Below the pieces are notes generated by a model. It had not been told where the DNA came from. It worked only from the letters and a program-made list of their open reading frames with translations, and made no database searches. A stretch of DNA of 13,517 nucleotides from an uncultured bacterium (GTDB taxonomy: Bacteria; Cyanobacteriota; Vampirovibrionia; Gastranaerophilales; Gastranaerophilaceae): NCBI GenBank assembly GCA_949299435.1, contig CASGAK010000061.1, forward strand, positions 1 to 13,517, written 5' to 3'. The stretch's first letter is position 1, and each line of letters opens with the position of its first letter. This document shows, piece after piece, positions 6,501 to 13,314 of the stretch. Made by a program: the position numbers and the translations under genes.

Positions 6501-8394
6501 TAATTTTCTCCGAATTTAATCTTTTATTTATCTTATCTCTTAGCTGCATCTGTATTTTTAGGGCTTCTGTGTCATCATCTACAGCATTAATATATAATTT
6601 CCGTAACTGTTCTTTTTCTTTTTCCCGCTGACATTGGCTAATTTTATTTTTATTTTCCTCTATCACTGTTTGAAAGTCTTTGGGAGTTAAATTATTGAAT
6701 GTTTCCGAAATACTTATCAAACTGGTTAAAACTTCTTGTACATCAGGGTTTTGACAGTATTCCGTGTATAAATTTTCAATCAATTCCTTTACATTATTTA
6801 CGGTACATATTAATTTGTCAATTGTAGATTTTACATTTATTAACGTTTGGTTGGTAAATGCAGTATCACCAATCATTTCATTTATTTGAGCAAATGAAAA
6901 ATGATTGTCGGTTACAAAAAAAACACTCAATAAATTTTTTTGCGCTTTTTCTAAAACTGTTACATTTTTTGTTACAATTTTAGTAATTTGTTGAGAAGGT
7001 TCTTCTTGTGCATTAGCAGGTAAAATTTTTCTTCGTTTTACTTCGGTAGCCAGTGCTTTTTCATCAATATTCAAAGCTGTGGAAACCATTTTAATATATT
7101 CTGTTCTTATAATATCATTATTAATTTCTTGTAAAATCGGTATTATATCTTTTACAAATCTTGTTTTTTCAAGTGGGGTTTTAATTTGGTTTTTATTTTT
7201 TAAAATGCTGTTAAGTTGAAAATCAATTAATAGTGGAGCATTTTCTACTATTTTTTTAAAACTGTCGGCACCGATTGTCCTGATAAATTCATCGGGATCT
7301 TTACCTTCGGGCGGGCAAATAACACGAATTTCGCAGGCATATTTGTCGTCTGAGGTTGAAATATAGCTTTCATCAAATTGTTTTATATTTCCAAGTCCTG
7401 AGAATGCTTCTTTAATAATTTCAGCACCTCTGCTGGTTGCTTTTTGACCTGCACTATCCGTATCAAAAGACAGATAAATTCTTCTTGATTTGGTATATCT
7501 TGATAATAATTTAACGTGGTCTGATGTAAGAGCTGTACCGCAAGCAGCTACGGCATTTTCTATGCCATGTGCTTGAGCTGAAATTACATCAAAATAGCCT
7601 TCCATTAAAATTACTCCATCTTCTTCTTTGATTGCATCACGTGCTGTATATAGACCATATAATACTTTACTTTTATTATAAATCATGGAGTCTGATGAAT
7701 TCAAATATTTAGGCTGACCGTCTTTTTCCATTGTTCTTGCCCCGAAAGCCACAAAATCACCAAGTTCGTTTTGAATCGGTATAATTATACGGTTACGAAA
7801 TCGGTCGATAAATTTTCCTGATTCTTTGCCGGGGATTATCAATCCTGCTTTTTCAAGAACTTCATCTGAAAAATCTTTTTTTAAAGTGTCATATAATGTC
7901 GAAAATGATTTTGTCGCGACACCAAGTGAATATTTTTTTATAATATCTCGTGAAATTCCGCGGGAATTAAGATATTCAAAAGCTGTGTTAATTTCAGGAT
8001 TTTTATGATTAAGAAGCAAGTCGTTATAAAGTTCAGCTGCTGTTTGGGTTGCTTTGAGCATATTTTTTTTCAAATCTTTTGATTCTGATTTGTCAAATTT
8101 TTTGGGAACTTCCAAGCCGAACTGCTCAGCCAAATCCATTATCATCGGGAAAAATTCTAAATTCTGAGTCTTTTGTATAAAAGAAAGAGCATCGCCGCCT
8201 GCTCCACAGCTGAAACATTTGTAAATTCCTAATTTCGGGTTAACGGAAAAAGAGGGGGTTTTTTCTTTGTGAAAAGGACATAGTCCCCAATAGTGACTTC
8301 CTTGTTTTTTTAAAATAACTTGCTTAGATACGACCTCTACAATATCAAGACGGTCTTTTATTTGAGCTATTAATTCCTGAAATGTTTCTGCCAT
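6493..8394 (-). CDS. dnaG: DNA primase DnaG
   Basis: Makes RNA primers at the replication fork. 633 aa from the preferred ATG 8394. An in-frame ATG at 8439 would add MLINLLMIKYNYGEN, but homologues begin near MAETFQELIAQIKDRLDIV. Zinc-binding domain: GLCPFH (Cys39, His42) and KCFSCG (Cys60, Cys63). RNA polymerase core: RFRNRIIIPI and FGART (198-221). TOPRIM: MEGYFDV with Glu265 and SFDTDSAG with Asp311 and Asp313. KDPDEF follows at 365-370. The C-terminal roughly 200 residues (helicase-interacting region) are poorly conserved and Lys/Glu-rich, as usual. All catalytic residues are intact. GGTGAG at 8398-8403 is the only ribosome-binding-site-like sequence. It overlaps rpoD by eight bases. Confidence 0.97.
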   Translation of the reverse strand: MAETFQELIAQIKDRLDIVEVVSKQVILKKQGSHYWGLCPFHKEKTPSFSVNPKLGIYKCFSCGAGGDALSFIQKTQNLEFFPMIMDLAEQFGLEVPKKFDKSESKDLKKNMLKATQTAAELYNDLLLNHKNPEINTAFEYLNSRGISRDIIKKYSLGVATKSFSTLYDTLKKDFSDEVLEKAGLIIPGKESGKFIDRFRNRIIIPIQNELGDFVAFGARTMEKDGQPKYLNSSDSMIYNKSKVLYGLYTARDAIKEEDGVILMEGYFDVISAQAHGIENAVAACGTALTSDHVKLLSRYTKSRRIYLSFDTDSAGQKATSRGAEIIKEAFSGLGNIKQFDESYISTSDDKYACEIRVICPPEGKDPDEFIRTIGADSFKKIVENAPLLIDFQLNSILKNKNQIKTPLEKTRFVKDIIPILQEINNDIIRTEYIKMVSTALNIDEKALATEVKRRKILPANAQEEPSQQITKIVTKNVTVLEKAQKNLLSVFFVTDNHFSFAQINEMIGDTAFTNQTLINVKSTIDKLICTVNNVKELIENLYTEYCQNPDVQEVLTSLISISETFNNLTPKDFQTVIEENKNKISQCQREKEKEQLRKLYINAVDDDTEALKIQMQLRDKINKRLNSEKIND

Positions 8395-8406
8395 ATTCTC
8401 ACCGTA

Positions 8407-8412
8407 ATTATA
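8407..8412 (-). promoter_or_regulatory. -10 element of the dnaG-rpoD promoter
   Basis: Perfect TATAAT on the minus strand, 12 bases before ATG 8394, predicting a leader of only five to six bases. The -35 region (8430-8435, TTATAA) is weak. This element also argues against the upstream ATG at 8439, which would lie before the transcript start. Confidence 0.5.
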
Positions 8413-8447
8413 TTTTATCATCAATAAATTTATAAGCAAAAAAAAGA

Positions 8448-8463
8448 TTGCCCGATAGGGTAA
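8448..8463. repeat. Imperfect palindrome between divergent dnaG and kinase genes
   Basis: TTGCCC-GATA-GGGTAA: six-base arms with one mismatch (a G-U pair in plus-strand RNA). It abuts the predicted -35 of the kinase gene (8464-8469). On the minus strand it is followed by TC and eight Ts, resembling a weak terminator. An operator or a weak antisense terminator are both possible. Confidence 0.3.
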
Positions 8464-8491
8464 TTGTTAAGGATTAATCAGTATATATTAT
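8464..8491 (+). promoter_or_regulatory. Promoter of the receiver-kinase gene
   Basis: TTGTTA (8464-8469), a 16-nt spacer and TATTAT (8486-8491), nine bases before the ATG at 8501. The predicted start falls at about 8498-8501, so the transcript would be leaderless or nearly so. There is no clear Shine-Dalgarno. Confidence 0.5.
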
Positions 8492-8500
8492 GGATATGAG

Positions 8501-9904
8501 ATGCAAGAATTAATAAATAATGTCGGGAATGAAAATTTAATTTTTGTCGAGAGCTTAAAGGATTTAGAAAAAATAAACGGTCTTTCAAAAAAGAAACTTT
8601 GCGTTGCAAAGACGGATTTTAAAGATTTGTACATGGTCAAAAAGATAAATAAAAAATATCCGAATCTCGAAATTTGGTTGACCTCTCATGAAATTTCAAG
8701 AAAGAATATTTTGCTTGCAAATTCCAGTGGGGTAAAAAATATTATTCCTTATCCTGTCGATATAAGACTTATTCAGAGTTATTTTCAAAAACAAAATAAA
8801 TCTGATACAAGTATTTCTGATATTCCAAACTATAGGTCTTTAAAAGGTTTAAAAGTTATGGTTGTAGATGACAACCAAATGAATATTGATTTGTTATTAG
8901 AAACTTTATCTGTTCTTGATTTAACTGTAAAAACTTTTATAAAACCAATTGAGGCAAGTCAGATAGTAGATAAAGAAAAATTTGATTTATTTCTGTTAGA
9001 CATAATGATGCCGGAAATGTCTGGTTTTGAACTTGCTAATGTTATTAAACGTACTAAAATTAATTCAGACACTCCTATTATGTTTATTTCAGCTTTATCA
9101 GACGCGGAAAATAAAATTATGGGTTACAATGTCGGCTCGTGTGCTTATATTGAAAAACCTTTTGATGTTGCAGTAGTTCGGTCGCAGATTTATAATATGT
9201 TAAAGACAAAATCTTTGCAGGACGCGTTGAACGATAAAAAAGAAACTTTTCTAGCTATGGTGACGCATGATTTGAAAACCCCTATTTATGCAGAAATCTG
9301 TGCTTTGGAGTTGTTAAATAAAAACAGGGAAAAAATGGACGGTATGCAAGTAGAAATCATATCTGATATTTTAAGTGCCGCAAAATATATGAAAAATTTA
9401 GTTGAAAATATTACCCAAAAGTATAAAGTTGAAAGCGAAAATCTTGTTTTACAAATGTCGCAATATTCTTTAAAAGATGTTGTAATAAGCTGTATTGAAG
9501 ATACAAAATATCTTTTTGAAGAAAAAGGAATAAAATATATTTTAAATTGCAGTGCTAAAAATCTTTATGCGAATTTTGATGAATTAGAAATAAAGCGTGT
9601 TGTACATAATTTGATAATTAATACAATAGAGCATGGAATTTCAAAATCAAAAGTTATAATGGATATAAAAGAAAGTGAAAACTTTTTAATTTTTTCGATA
9701 ACAAATTTTGGTACCGGCTTAGAGATAAAAAATCCTGATGATATCTTTTTAAAATATGTAAGTTACGCAGACACCCATAAAAAAGTCGGCTCCGGTCTTG
9801 GATTGTATATTGCCAAAAAAATAATAGATGCTCACGGCGGTAAAATTAAAGTAGAAAGTGAAATGAACAAATACGTAAAATTTACATTTTCGATTCCTAA
9901 ATAA
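8501..9904 (+). CDS. Cytosolic hybrid histidine kinase: pseudo-receiver, receiver, HisKA, HATPase
   Basis: 467 aa with no signal or membrane segment. Residues 1-95 look like a degraded receiver fold: the tail SGVKNIIPYPVD (76-87) matches a receiver beta5 region, but no acidic pair or phospho-Asp is seen. Residues 116-235 are a canonical receiver: Asp123/Asp124, phospho-acceptor Asp167 in LLDIMMPEMSG, Ser197 and Lys219 in EKPFD. HisKA follows with His256 in VTHDLKTP. The ATP-binding domain has Asn374 in the N-box, a G1-like NFGTG (402-406) with Asn where Asp is usual, and G2 GSGLGLYIAKK (430-440). Receivers ahead of the kinase suggest the kinase is controlled by phosphorylation from another kinase. 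No dedicated response regulator is adjacent. Start is ATG 8501; nearby upstream ATGs are out of frame. Confidence 0.9.
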   Translation: MQELINNVGNENLIFVESLKDLEKINGLSKKKLCVAKTDFKDLYMVKKINKKYPNLEIWLTSHEISRKNILLANSSGVKNIIPYPVDIRLIQSYFQKQNKSDTSISDIPNYRSLKGLKVMVVDDNQMNIDLLLETLSVLDLTVKTFIKPIEASQIVDKEKFDLFLLDIMMPEMSGFELANVIKRTKINSDTPIMFISALSDAENKIMGYNVGSCAYIEKPFDVAVVRSQIYNMLKTKSLQDALNDKKETFLAMVTHDLKTPIYAEICALELLNKNREKMDGMQVEIISDILSAAKYMKNLVENITQKYKVESENLVLQMSQYSLKDVVISCIEDTKYLFEEKGIKYILNCSAKNLYANFDELEIKRVVHNLIINTIEHGISKSKVIMDIKESENFLIFSITNFGTGLEIKNPDDIFLKYVSYADTHKKVGSGLGLYIAKKIIDAHGGKIKVESEMNKYVKFTFSIPK

Positions 9905-9920
9905 AATTTCTTTACAAATG

Positions 9921-9949
9921 TTGAAAAAACTTGAAAAAAAGAGTAAATT
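9921..9949 (+). promoter_or_regulatory. Promoter of xerD, predicted leaderless
   Basis: TTGAAA (9921-9926), a 17-nt spacer and TAAATT (9944-9949), eight bases before ATG 9958. The predicted start is at about 9956-9958. This supports ATG 9958 rather than the in-frame TTG at 9931, which lies inside the promoter. Confidence 0.5.
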
Positions 9950-9957
9950 CAATATGT

Positions 9958-10824
9958 ATGAATGTACAAATTTTATCGCAATATTTGGAGTTTCTTGAAA
10001 TAGAAAAGGGACTTTCTGCAAATACAATTGATGCATATAAAAGAGATCTTACGGATTTCCTTGATTTTTGTACTGAAAAAGGTGCAGAAGAACTTTGTGA
10101 TATAGAAAGAACTCACATAAACGGATATATTTTAAAACTTCATGAAGAAAAATATACTTCCACGAGTGTAATGCGAAAAACGGCATCATTGAGAGGTTTT
10201 TTTAAATGGTTATGTGCGAACGAGATTTGTAATACAAACCCTGCATTGACATTAGAACAGCCTAAAATACCTAAAAAACTTCCAAAAGTAATGACAATCG
10301 AGGAAATTAACACAATTTTATCTCAAAATCTTACGAAATTGGAGCGGGTAATTTTAGAACTCTTATATGGTTGCGGACTTCGTGTATCGGAGCTTGTCAA
10401 TTTAAAAATTAACGATATTGATATATCGGCAAAATATCTTCAATGTACAGGTAAAGGTTCTAAAGAAAGGATTGTACCAATCGGATCAAAAGCCTTGAAA
10501 GCGATAAAAGATTATGAAAAAGAGCGTGATTTTATTTTGCAGAAAAATAGACAAACGTCTAAAATTTTGCTTATAAAAGAAGATGGAAAAAATATTACAA
10601 GACAAGATGTATACACATTTATACATAAGCAGGGAGAGAAAATACATAAATCAATTTCTCCGCATACACTTCGTCACAGTTTTGCAACGCACCTTTTGGA
10701 AAACGGTGCTGATTTAAGGGTAGTTCAAGAACTTTTAGGACACAGTGATGTATCTACAACTCAGTTGTATACCCATATAAGTAAAAAACGTTTAAAAGAA
10801 GTATACTTTGCAATCAACGGTTGA
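9958..10824 (+). CDS. xerD: Tyrosine recombinase of the XerC/XerD family, XerD-like
   Basis: 288 aa from ATG 9958; a TTG at 9931 would add nine residues but lies in the promoter. The N-terminal core-binding domain (1-95) has the XerD-style opening LEFLEIEKGLSANTIDAYKR. The catalytic domain (about 108-288) carries the full set: Arg142 in GCGLRVSEL, Lys in GKGSKER (165-171), His236 and Arg239 in SPHTLRHS, His262 in LLGHSD and nucleophile Tyr271 in TQLYTH. Xer recombinases resolve chromosome dimers at dif. Length and motifs fit the housekeeping enzyme rather than an integron or phage integrase, and no attachment sites or mobile genes flank it. No dif site was identified. Confidence 0.92.
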   Translation: MNVQILSQYLEFLEIEKGLSANTIDAYKRDLTDFLDFCTEKGAEELCDIERTHINGYILKLHEEKYTSTSVMRKTASLRGFFKWLCANEICNTNPALTLEQPKIPKKLPKVMTIEEINTILSQNLTKLERVILELLYGCGLRVSELVNLKINDIDISAKYLQCTGKGSKERIVPIGSKALKAIKDYEKERDFILQKNRQTSKILLIKEDGKNITRQDVYTFIHKQGEKIHKSISPHTLRHSFATHLLENGADLRVVQELLGHSDVSTTQLYTHISKKRLKEVYFAING

Positions 10825-10836
10825 GCATGCTAGGAT
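10808..10836 (+). promoter_or_regulatory. Possible promoter of the BioD-like gene
   Basis: TTGCAA (10808-10813), a 17-nt spacer and TAGGAT (10831-10836), six bases before ATG 10843. It overlaps the xerD stop. AGGA at 10832-10835 could instead act as a Shine-Dalgarno for translation from a xerD transcript, so leaderless and operon modes are both possible. Confidence 0.35.
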
Positions 10837-10849
10837 TGAGCTATGCTAG
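10821..10849 (+). repeat. Short tandem duplication across the xerD stop and the next start codon
   Basis: TTGAGC-ATGCTAG (10821-10833) is repeated as TTGAGCTATGCTAG (10836-10849) with one extra T in the second copy and a 2-nt gap. The first copy holds the xerD TGA (10822-10824); the second holds the ATG of the next gene. The first copy also creates an out-of-frame ATG at 10827. Confidence 0.75.
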
Positions 10850-11559
10850 ACATCTTTATTACAGGTTCAGAAAGCAGTTTAGGGAAAAGATTAGTAATGG
10901 CAGGGCTTGCCGCAACGATGCAAAGCCTTGGATACTCTACGGGAGTATATTTGCCTATTCAAACCGGTGCTGTCGAAAATAACGGCTATATCGAAGCTCC
11001 TGATTTGGTATATGTAAAAAGTGTTGATAAAAATATAAAAACTTATTGCAGTTACCTGTTGCGAGAATATGATGTACCATTACTTGCCGCAGCGAAAGAA
11101 CATATAAAAATTGAAAAAGATGTCATTTTGGAAGATTACAAAAGTATTCATAATGAATTTGACTGCTTTTTTACAATTGGTACTAAAGGGCTTGCAACTC
11201 CTATTGGAAATAGTTTTCTTGAAATTGATTTGGTAAAACTTTTAGAATTACCGATACTTTTTGTTATCTCTCCTTATACCCCGATAAATGATATTTTAGT
11301 AATGATAAATCATGCAATTGTTCAAAAGGTTAAAATTAGTGGAATTATTCTATATGACTGTCCTTATAAAACAGATGATGAAAATATAAAAAATCTGCCA
11401 AAACTTATTGAAAAATATACAAATACCTCAGTCGTCGGAGCATTCCCAAAAATTGAAAATATATATTCACTAACCCCCGGTGATTTGATATCTTATGTTT
11501 TGTCAGGAGTCAATTTGGAAAGACTTTTCAATGTAAAAATAGCTAAATTGCATAATTAA
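10843..11559 (+). CDS. BioD-like (dethiobiotin synthetase superfamily) P-loop protein with altered active site
   Basis: 238 aa, about the length of BioD. The overall order matches dethiobiotin synthetase: a P-loop after beta1 (FITGSESSLGKR, 5-16), LPIQTGA (37-43, BioD has KPVQTG), a central IGTKGLATP (112-120, BioD has EGAGG followed by a similar strand), and VVGAFPKI (197-204, BioD-like GxxP). Key residues differ: the P-loop Thr after Lys15 is Arg, the substrate Lys at 37 is Leu, and the acidic residue of EGAGG is lost. I infer a BioD-fold protein that has lost or changed catalysis. No other biotin genes are nearby. It begins 18 nt after xerD. The fold assignment is moderately sure; the function is unknown. 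Confidence 0.7.
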   Translation: MLDIFITGSESSLGKRLVMAGLAATMQSLGYSTGVYLPIQTGAVENNGYIEAPDLVYVKSVDKNIKTYCSYLLREYDVPLLAAAKEHIKIEKDVILEDYKSIHNEFDCFFTIGTKGLATPIGNSFLEIDLVKLLELPILFVISPYTPINDILVMINHAIVQKVKISGIILYDCPYKTDDENIKNLPKLIEKYTNTSVVGAFPKIENIYSLTPGDLISYVLSGVNLERLFNVKIAKLHN

Positions 11560-11599
11560 TAAAAAATCATCTGTTTAAAGGATTAAAAAAACGTATTCA

Positions 11600-11621
11600 C
11601 CGTTTAAAATCAAATTAACGG
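11600..11621. repeat. Imperfect inverted repeat upstream of the Cys-rich gene
   Basis: CCGTT-T-AA (11600-11607) pairs with TTAACGG (11615-11621) with one bulged base. It overlaps a -10-like TAAAAT (11605-11610; a weak -35 TTAAAA lies 16 nt upstream at 11583-11588). It could be an operator on that promoter. The gap 11560-11652 holds nothing else I recognise and no terminator for the BioD-like gene. Confidence 0.25.
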
Positions 11622-11652
11622 GGTAGTATTGGTAATTTTGGGGGAAAAAGAT

Positions 11653-11886
11653 ATGAAAAAGGTTGATTTATCTGAAAAATATACTTTTCAGCCCCAAACG
11701 AACGGGGAAATTTCAAATTCAATAACAAAGGCTTGGACAGAACAAGCTATGGAATGTTATTCCATAAAATGCGACTGCAGTAAATGTTCTTTGTCAAAGG
11801 GAGAATATTCATTTGTTTGTCAAATGCCAAAAGTTATTGATATCTTAATCAAATTTGTAGGAAAACCTGCAGCAACCCTATTGTGA
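11653..11886 (+). CDS. Small Cys-rich protein, candidate metal or Fe-S binder, unknown function
   Basis: 77 aa from ATG 11653, preceded by GGGGGA (11640-11645) at a normal distance. A TTG at 11629 would add eight residues but covers that binding site. Cysteines lie at 35, 40, 42, 45 and 56, giving C-x4-C-x-C-x2-C-x10-C, a density suited to zinc or an iron-sulfur cluster. The flanks are a polar N-terminus (SNSITKAWTEQAMEC) and a hydrophobic C-terminal helix (MPKVIDILIKFVGKP). There is no signal peptide, so it is probably cytosolic. It has its own terminator, so it is likely a stand-alone gene. No named family is recognised; metal binding is inferred only from cysteine spacing. Confidence 0.75.
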   Translation: MKKVDLSEKYTFQPQTNGEISNSITKAWTEQAMECYSIKCDCSKCSLSKGEYSFVCQMPKVIDILIKFVGKPAATLL

Positions 11887-11913
11887 TAATTCTTCTTGCA
11901 TTTTGTAAAACTT

Positions 11914-11935
11914 AGCGGGGATTACCCGCTTTTTT
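11914..11935 (+). terminator. Intrinsic terminator after the Cys-rich gene
   Basis: AGCGGG (11914-11919) pairs perfectly with CCCGCT (11925-11930) around GATTA, followed at once by a T-run. It separates the Cys-rich gene from the TolC-family gene, whose -35 begins at 11938. Confidence 0.93.
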
Positions 11936-11937
11936 AT

Positions 11938-11965
11938 TTGCTAAAAAACATTTTTCAGGTAAAAT
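11938..11965 (+). promoter_or_regulatory. Promoter of the TolC-family gene
   Basis: TTGCTA (11938-11943), a 16-nt spacer and TAAAAT (11960-11965), giving a start near 11972 and a leader of about 14 nt with no good Shine-Dalgarno. An alternative pair, TTTTCA (11952-11957) and AATAGT (11975-11980), would place the start at the ATG, as in the leaderless genes. Confidence 0.45.
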
Positions 11966-11985
11966 AAATTTTGGAATAGTTATAT

Positions 11986-13266
11986 ATGAGAATAGTTATA
12001 TTATTAATATCGTTAATTATATTTACTTTGCCTGTAAATGCCGAAGTAAAAAGAGTATCTCTTGATGAAGCTGTACAGTTAACTTTGAGGAACAATTTGG
12101 ACTTACAGGCTAAAAGGAAAGAATTAGGCATAGCAGAGGCAGAAATAAAAATAGCAAATCGTCTGCAAAACCCTCAAGTACAAACAAATGTGTTAATCGG
12201 TCAGGTAAGAACCGGTAATTCAAGCCAAGCAGGGCTTATGCTTCCTATAGAAACTTTTAAACGCGGAGTACGTAAAAAAGCTGCAATAGCTCAAAAAAAA
12301 TCTATTGAAAATCAAATCAGACAGTTTGAACACGAATTGAAAATCAAAGTGATGAAAGCATACTTTGATGTTTTGTATTACAAGTCAATAGTAAAAATTA
12401 TGAACGAACGTAAAGAGTTATTTGAAAATATGAAAAAAATAGCTCAAGAAAGACCTCAGTCCAATTCAAGTTATAAAATAGATAACTTGCAATCAGATAT
12501 AAAATATAAAAAACAATTAATAGAACTAAATCGTTCAAAGGCGGATTTAATAAGTGCTCAATTCAATTTGAATAAAGTAATCAACGTAGCACAAAAAGAG
12601 GTTATGTATGATACTCAAGAGGCTTCATTATTCAGTGATGATTTAACAATTTTGGATATAAAACTTCCTGATTATGATATCATAGAAGCTATTGCTCTAA
12701 AATACAGTCATTCAATCAGAATTGCTGACAGTGATATTGAAAAATACGGACAAGAATATATTTTAGCAAAACGTCAAAGAATTCCAAATTTAATAGTAGG
12801 CGGTGGATACGCTTGGCAGTTAAAATATGGCAGTGATGGCGACAACTGGTCAGGAGCTTTTGTCGGTGGTGGATTTGATTTGCCGATTTTATACACCTAT
12901 AGACCAGAAATTGATAAAGCGTACACTATCCTTGAAAAAGCTAAAATGGATAAAGTATCTTTTGAAAATAAATTAAAAATTACATTGAAACAAGATTATA
13001 ATAATTTTAAATACTCGAAAGAAAACATGAATTATTATAAAGAAATTCTTGCAGAATCTGACGAAATTCTTAAAATGTCTACCGAACGTTATCGTAAAGG
13101 TGAAACGACATTGATGAATTTAATTTTAATAGAAAACGGTCATCAAGCAATTTTAAATGAATATATCGTGGCAATGGATATATATTATGGTGTTTACTTA
13201 AACATGATGCAAAATATGGGACATGATGTACTTTTGGAAGAAGAAATTTTTGAAGACGAAAAGTAA
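11986..13266 (+). CDS. TolC-family outer membrane efflux protein
   Basis: 426 aa. Signal peptide 1-19 (cleavage after VNA), then the family opening VSLDEAVQLTLRNNLDLQAKRKELGIAEAEI (24-54). The two-fold repeat of TolC proteins is visible. The first half has a long helix pair (95-195) around NPQVQTNVLIGQ and LMLPIETFKRG. The second half repeats it with RIPNLIVGGGYAWQ (265-278), the strand FVGGGFDLPILYTYRPEIDKA and a final helical pair ending in GHDVLLEEE. These trimers form the outer-membrane duct of export pumps (RND, ABC or MFS type). No membrane-fusion or pump gene follows in the window, though one may lie beyond the right edge. It implies an outer membrane in the host. Expected C-terminal features are present, so it appears complete. 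Confidence 0.93.
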   Translation: MRIVILLISLIIFTLPVNAEVKRVSLDEAVQLTLRNNLDLQAKRKELGIAEAEIKIANRLQNPQVQTNVLIGQVRTGNSSQAGLMLPIETFKRGVRKKAAIAQKKSIENQIRQFEHELKIKVMKAYFDVLYYKSIVKIMNERKELFENMKKIAQERPQSNSSYKIDNLQSDIKYKKQLIELNRSKADLISAQFNLNKVINVAQKEVMYDTQEASLFSDDLTILDIKLPDYDIIEAIALKYSHSIRIADSDIEKYGQEYILAKRQRIPNLIVGGGYAWQLKYGSDGDNWSGAFVGGGFDLPILYTYRPEIDKAYTILEKAKMDKVSFENKLKITLKQDYNNFKYSKENMNYYKEILAESDEILKMSTERYRKGETTLMNLILIENGHQAILNEYIVAMDIYYGVYLNMMQNMGHDVLLEEEIFEDEK

Positions 13267-13314
13267 TTTGTATTTAACATTCCAATAGTTATTAAATTTA
13301 CAACATTCTTCTGT

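Noticed and set aside
8395..8439. ATG at 8439 as the primase start
   Set aside because: It would add 15 residues not typical of DnaG and lies upstream of the TATAAT at 8407-8412; ATG 8394 matches the usual N-terminus.
8474..8500. Resemblance of the TATATATTATG segment to the centre of a Bacillus dif site, in a window that also encodes a XerD-like recombinase
   Set aside because: Only the AT-rich core matches; the outer arms do not, and the segment is better explained as the -10 region of the kinase promoter.
9931..9957. TTG at 9931 as the start of the recombinase
   Set aside because: It lies between the -35 and -10 of the predicted promoter, has no ribosome binding site, and homologues begin near the ATG at 9958.
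9749..10036. Minus-strand open frame of 95 codons across the kinase/recombinase junction
   Set aside because: It overlaps two well-supported genes on the other strand and its composition reflects reverse-complement AT-rich sequence.
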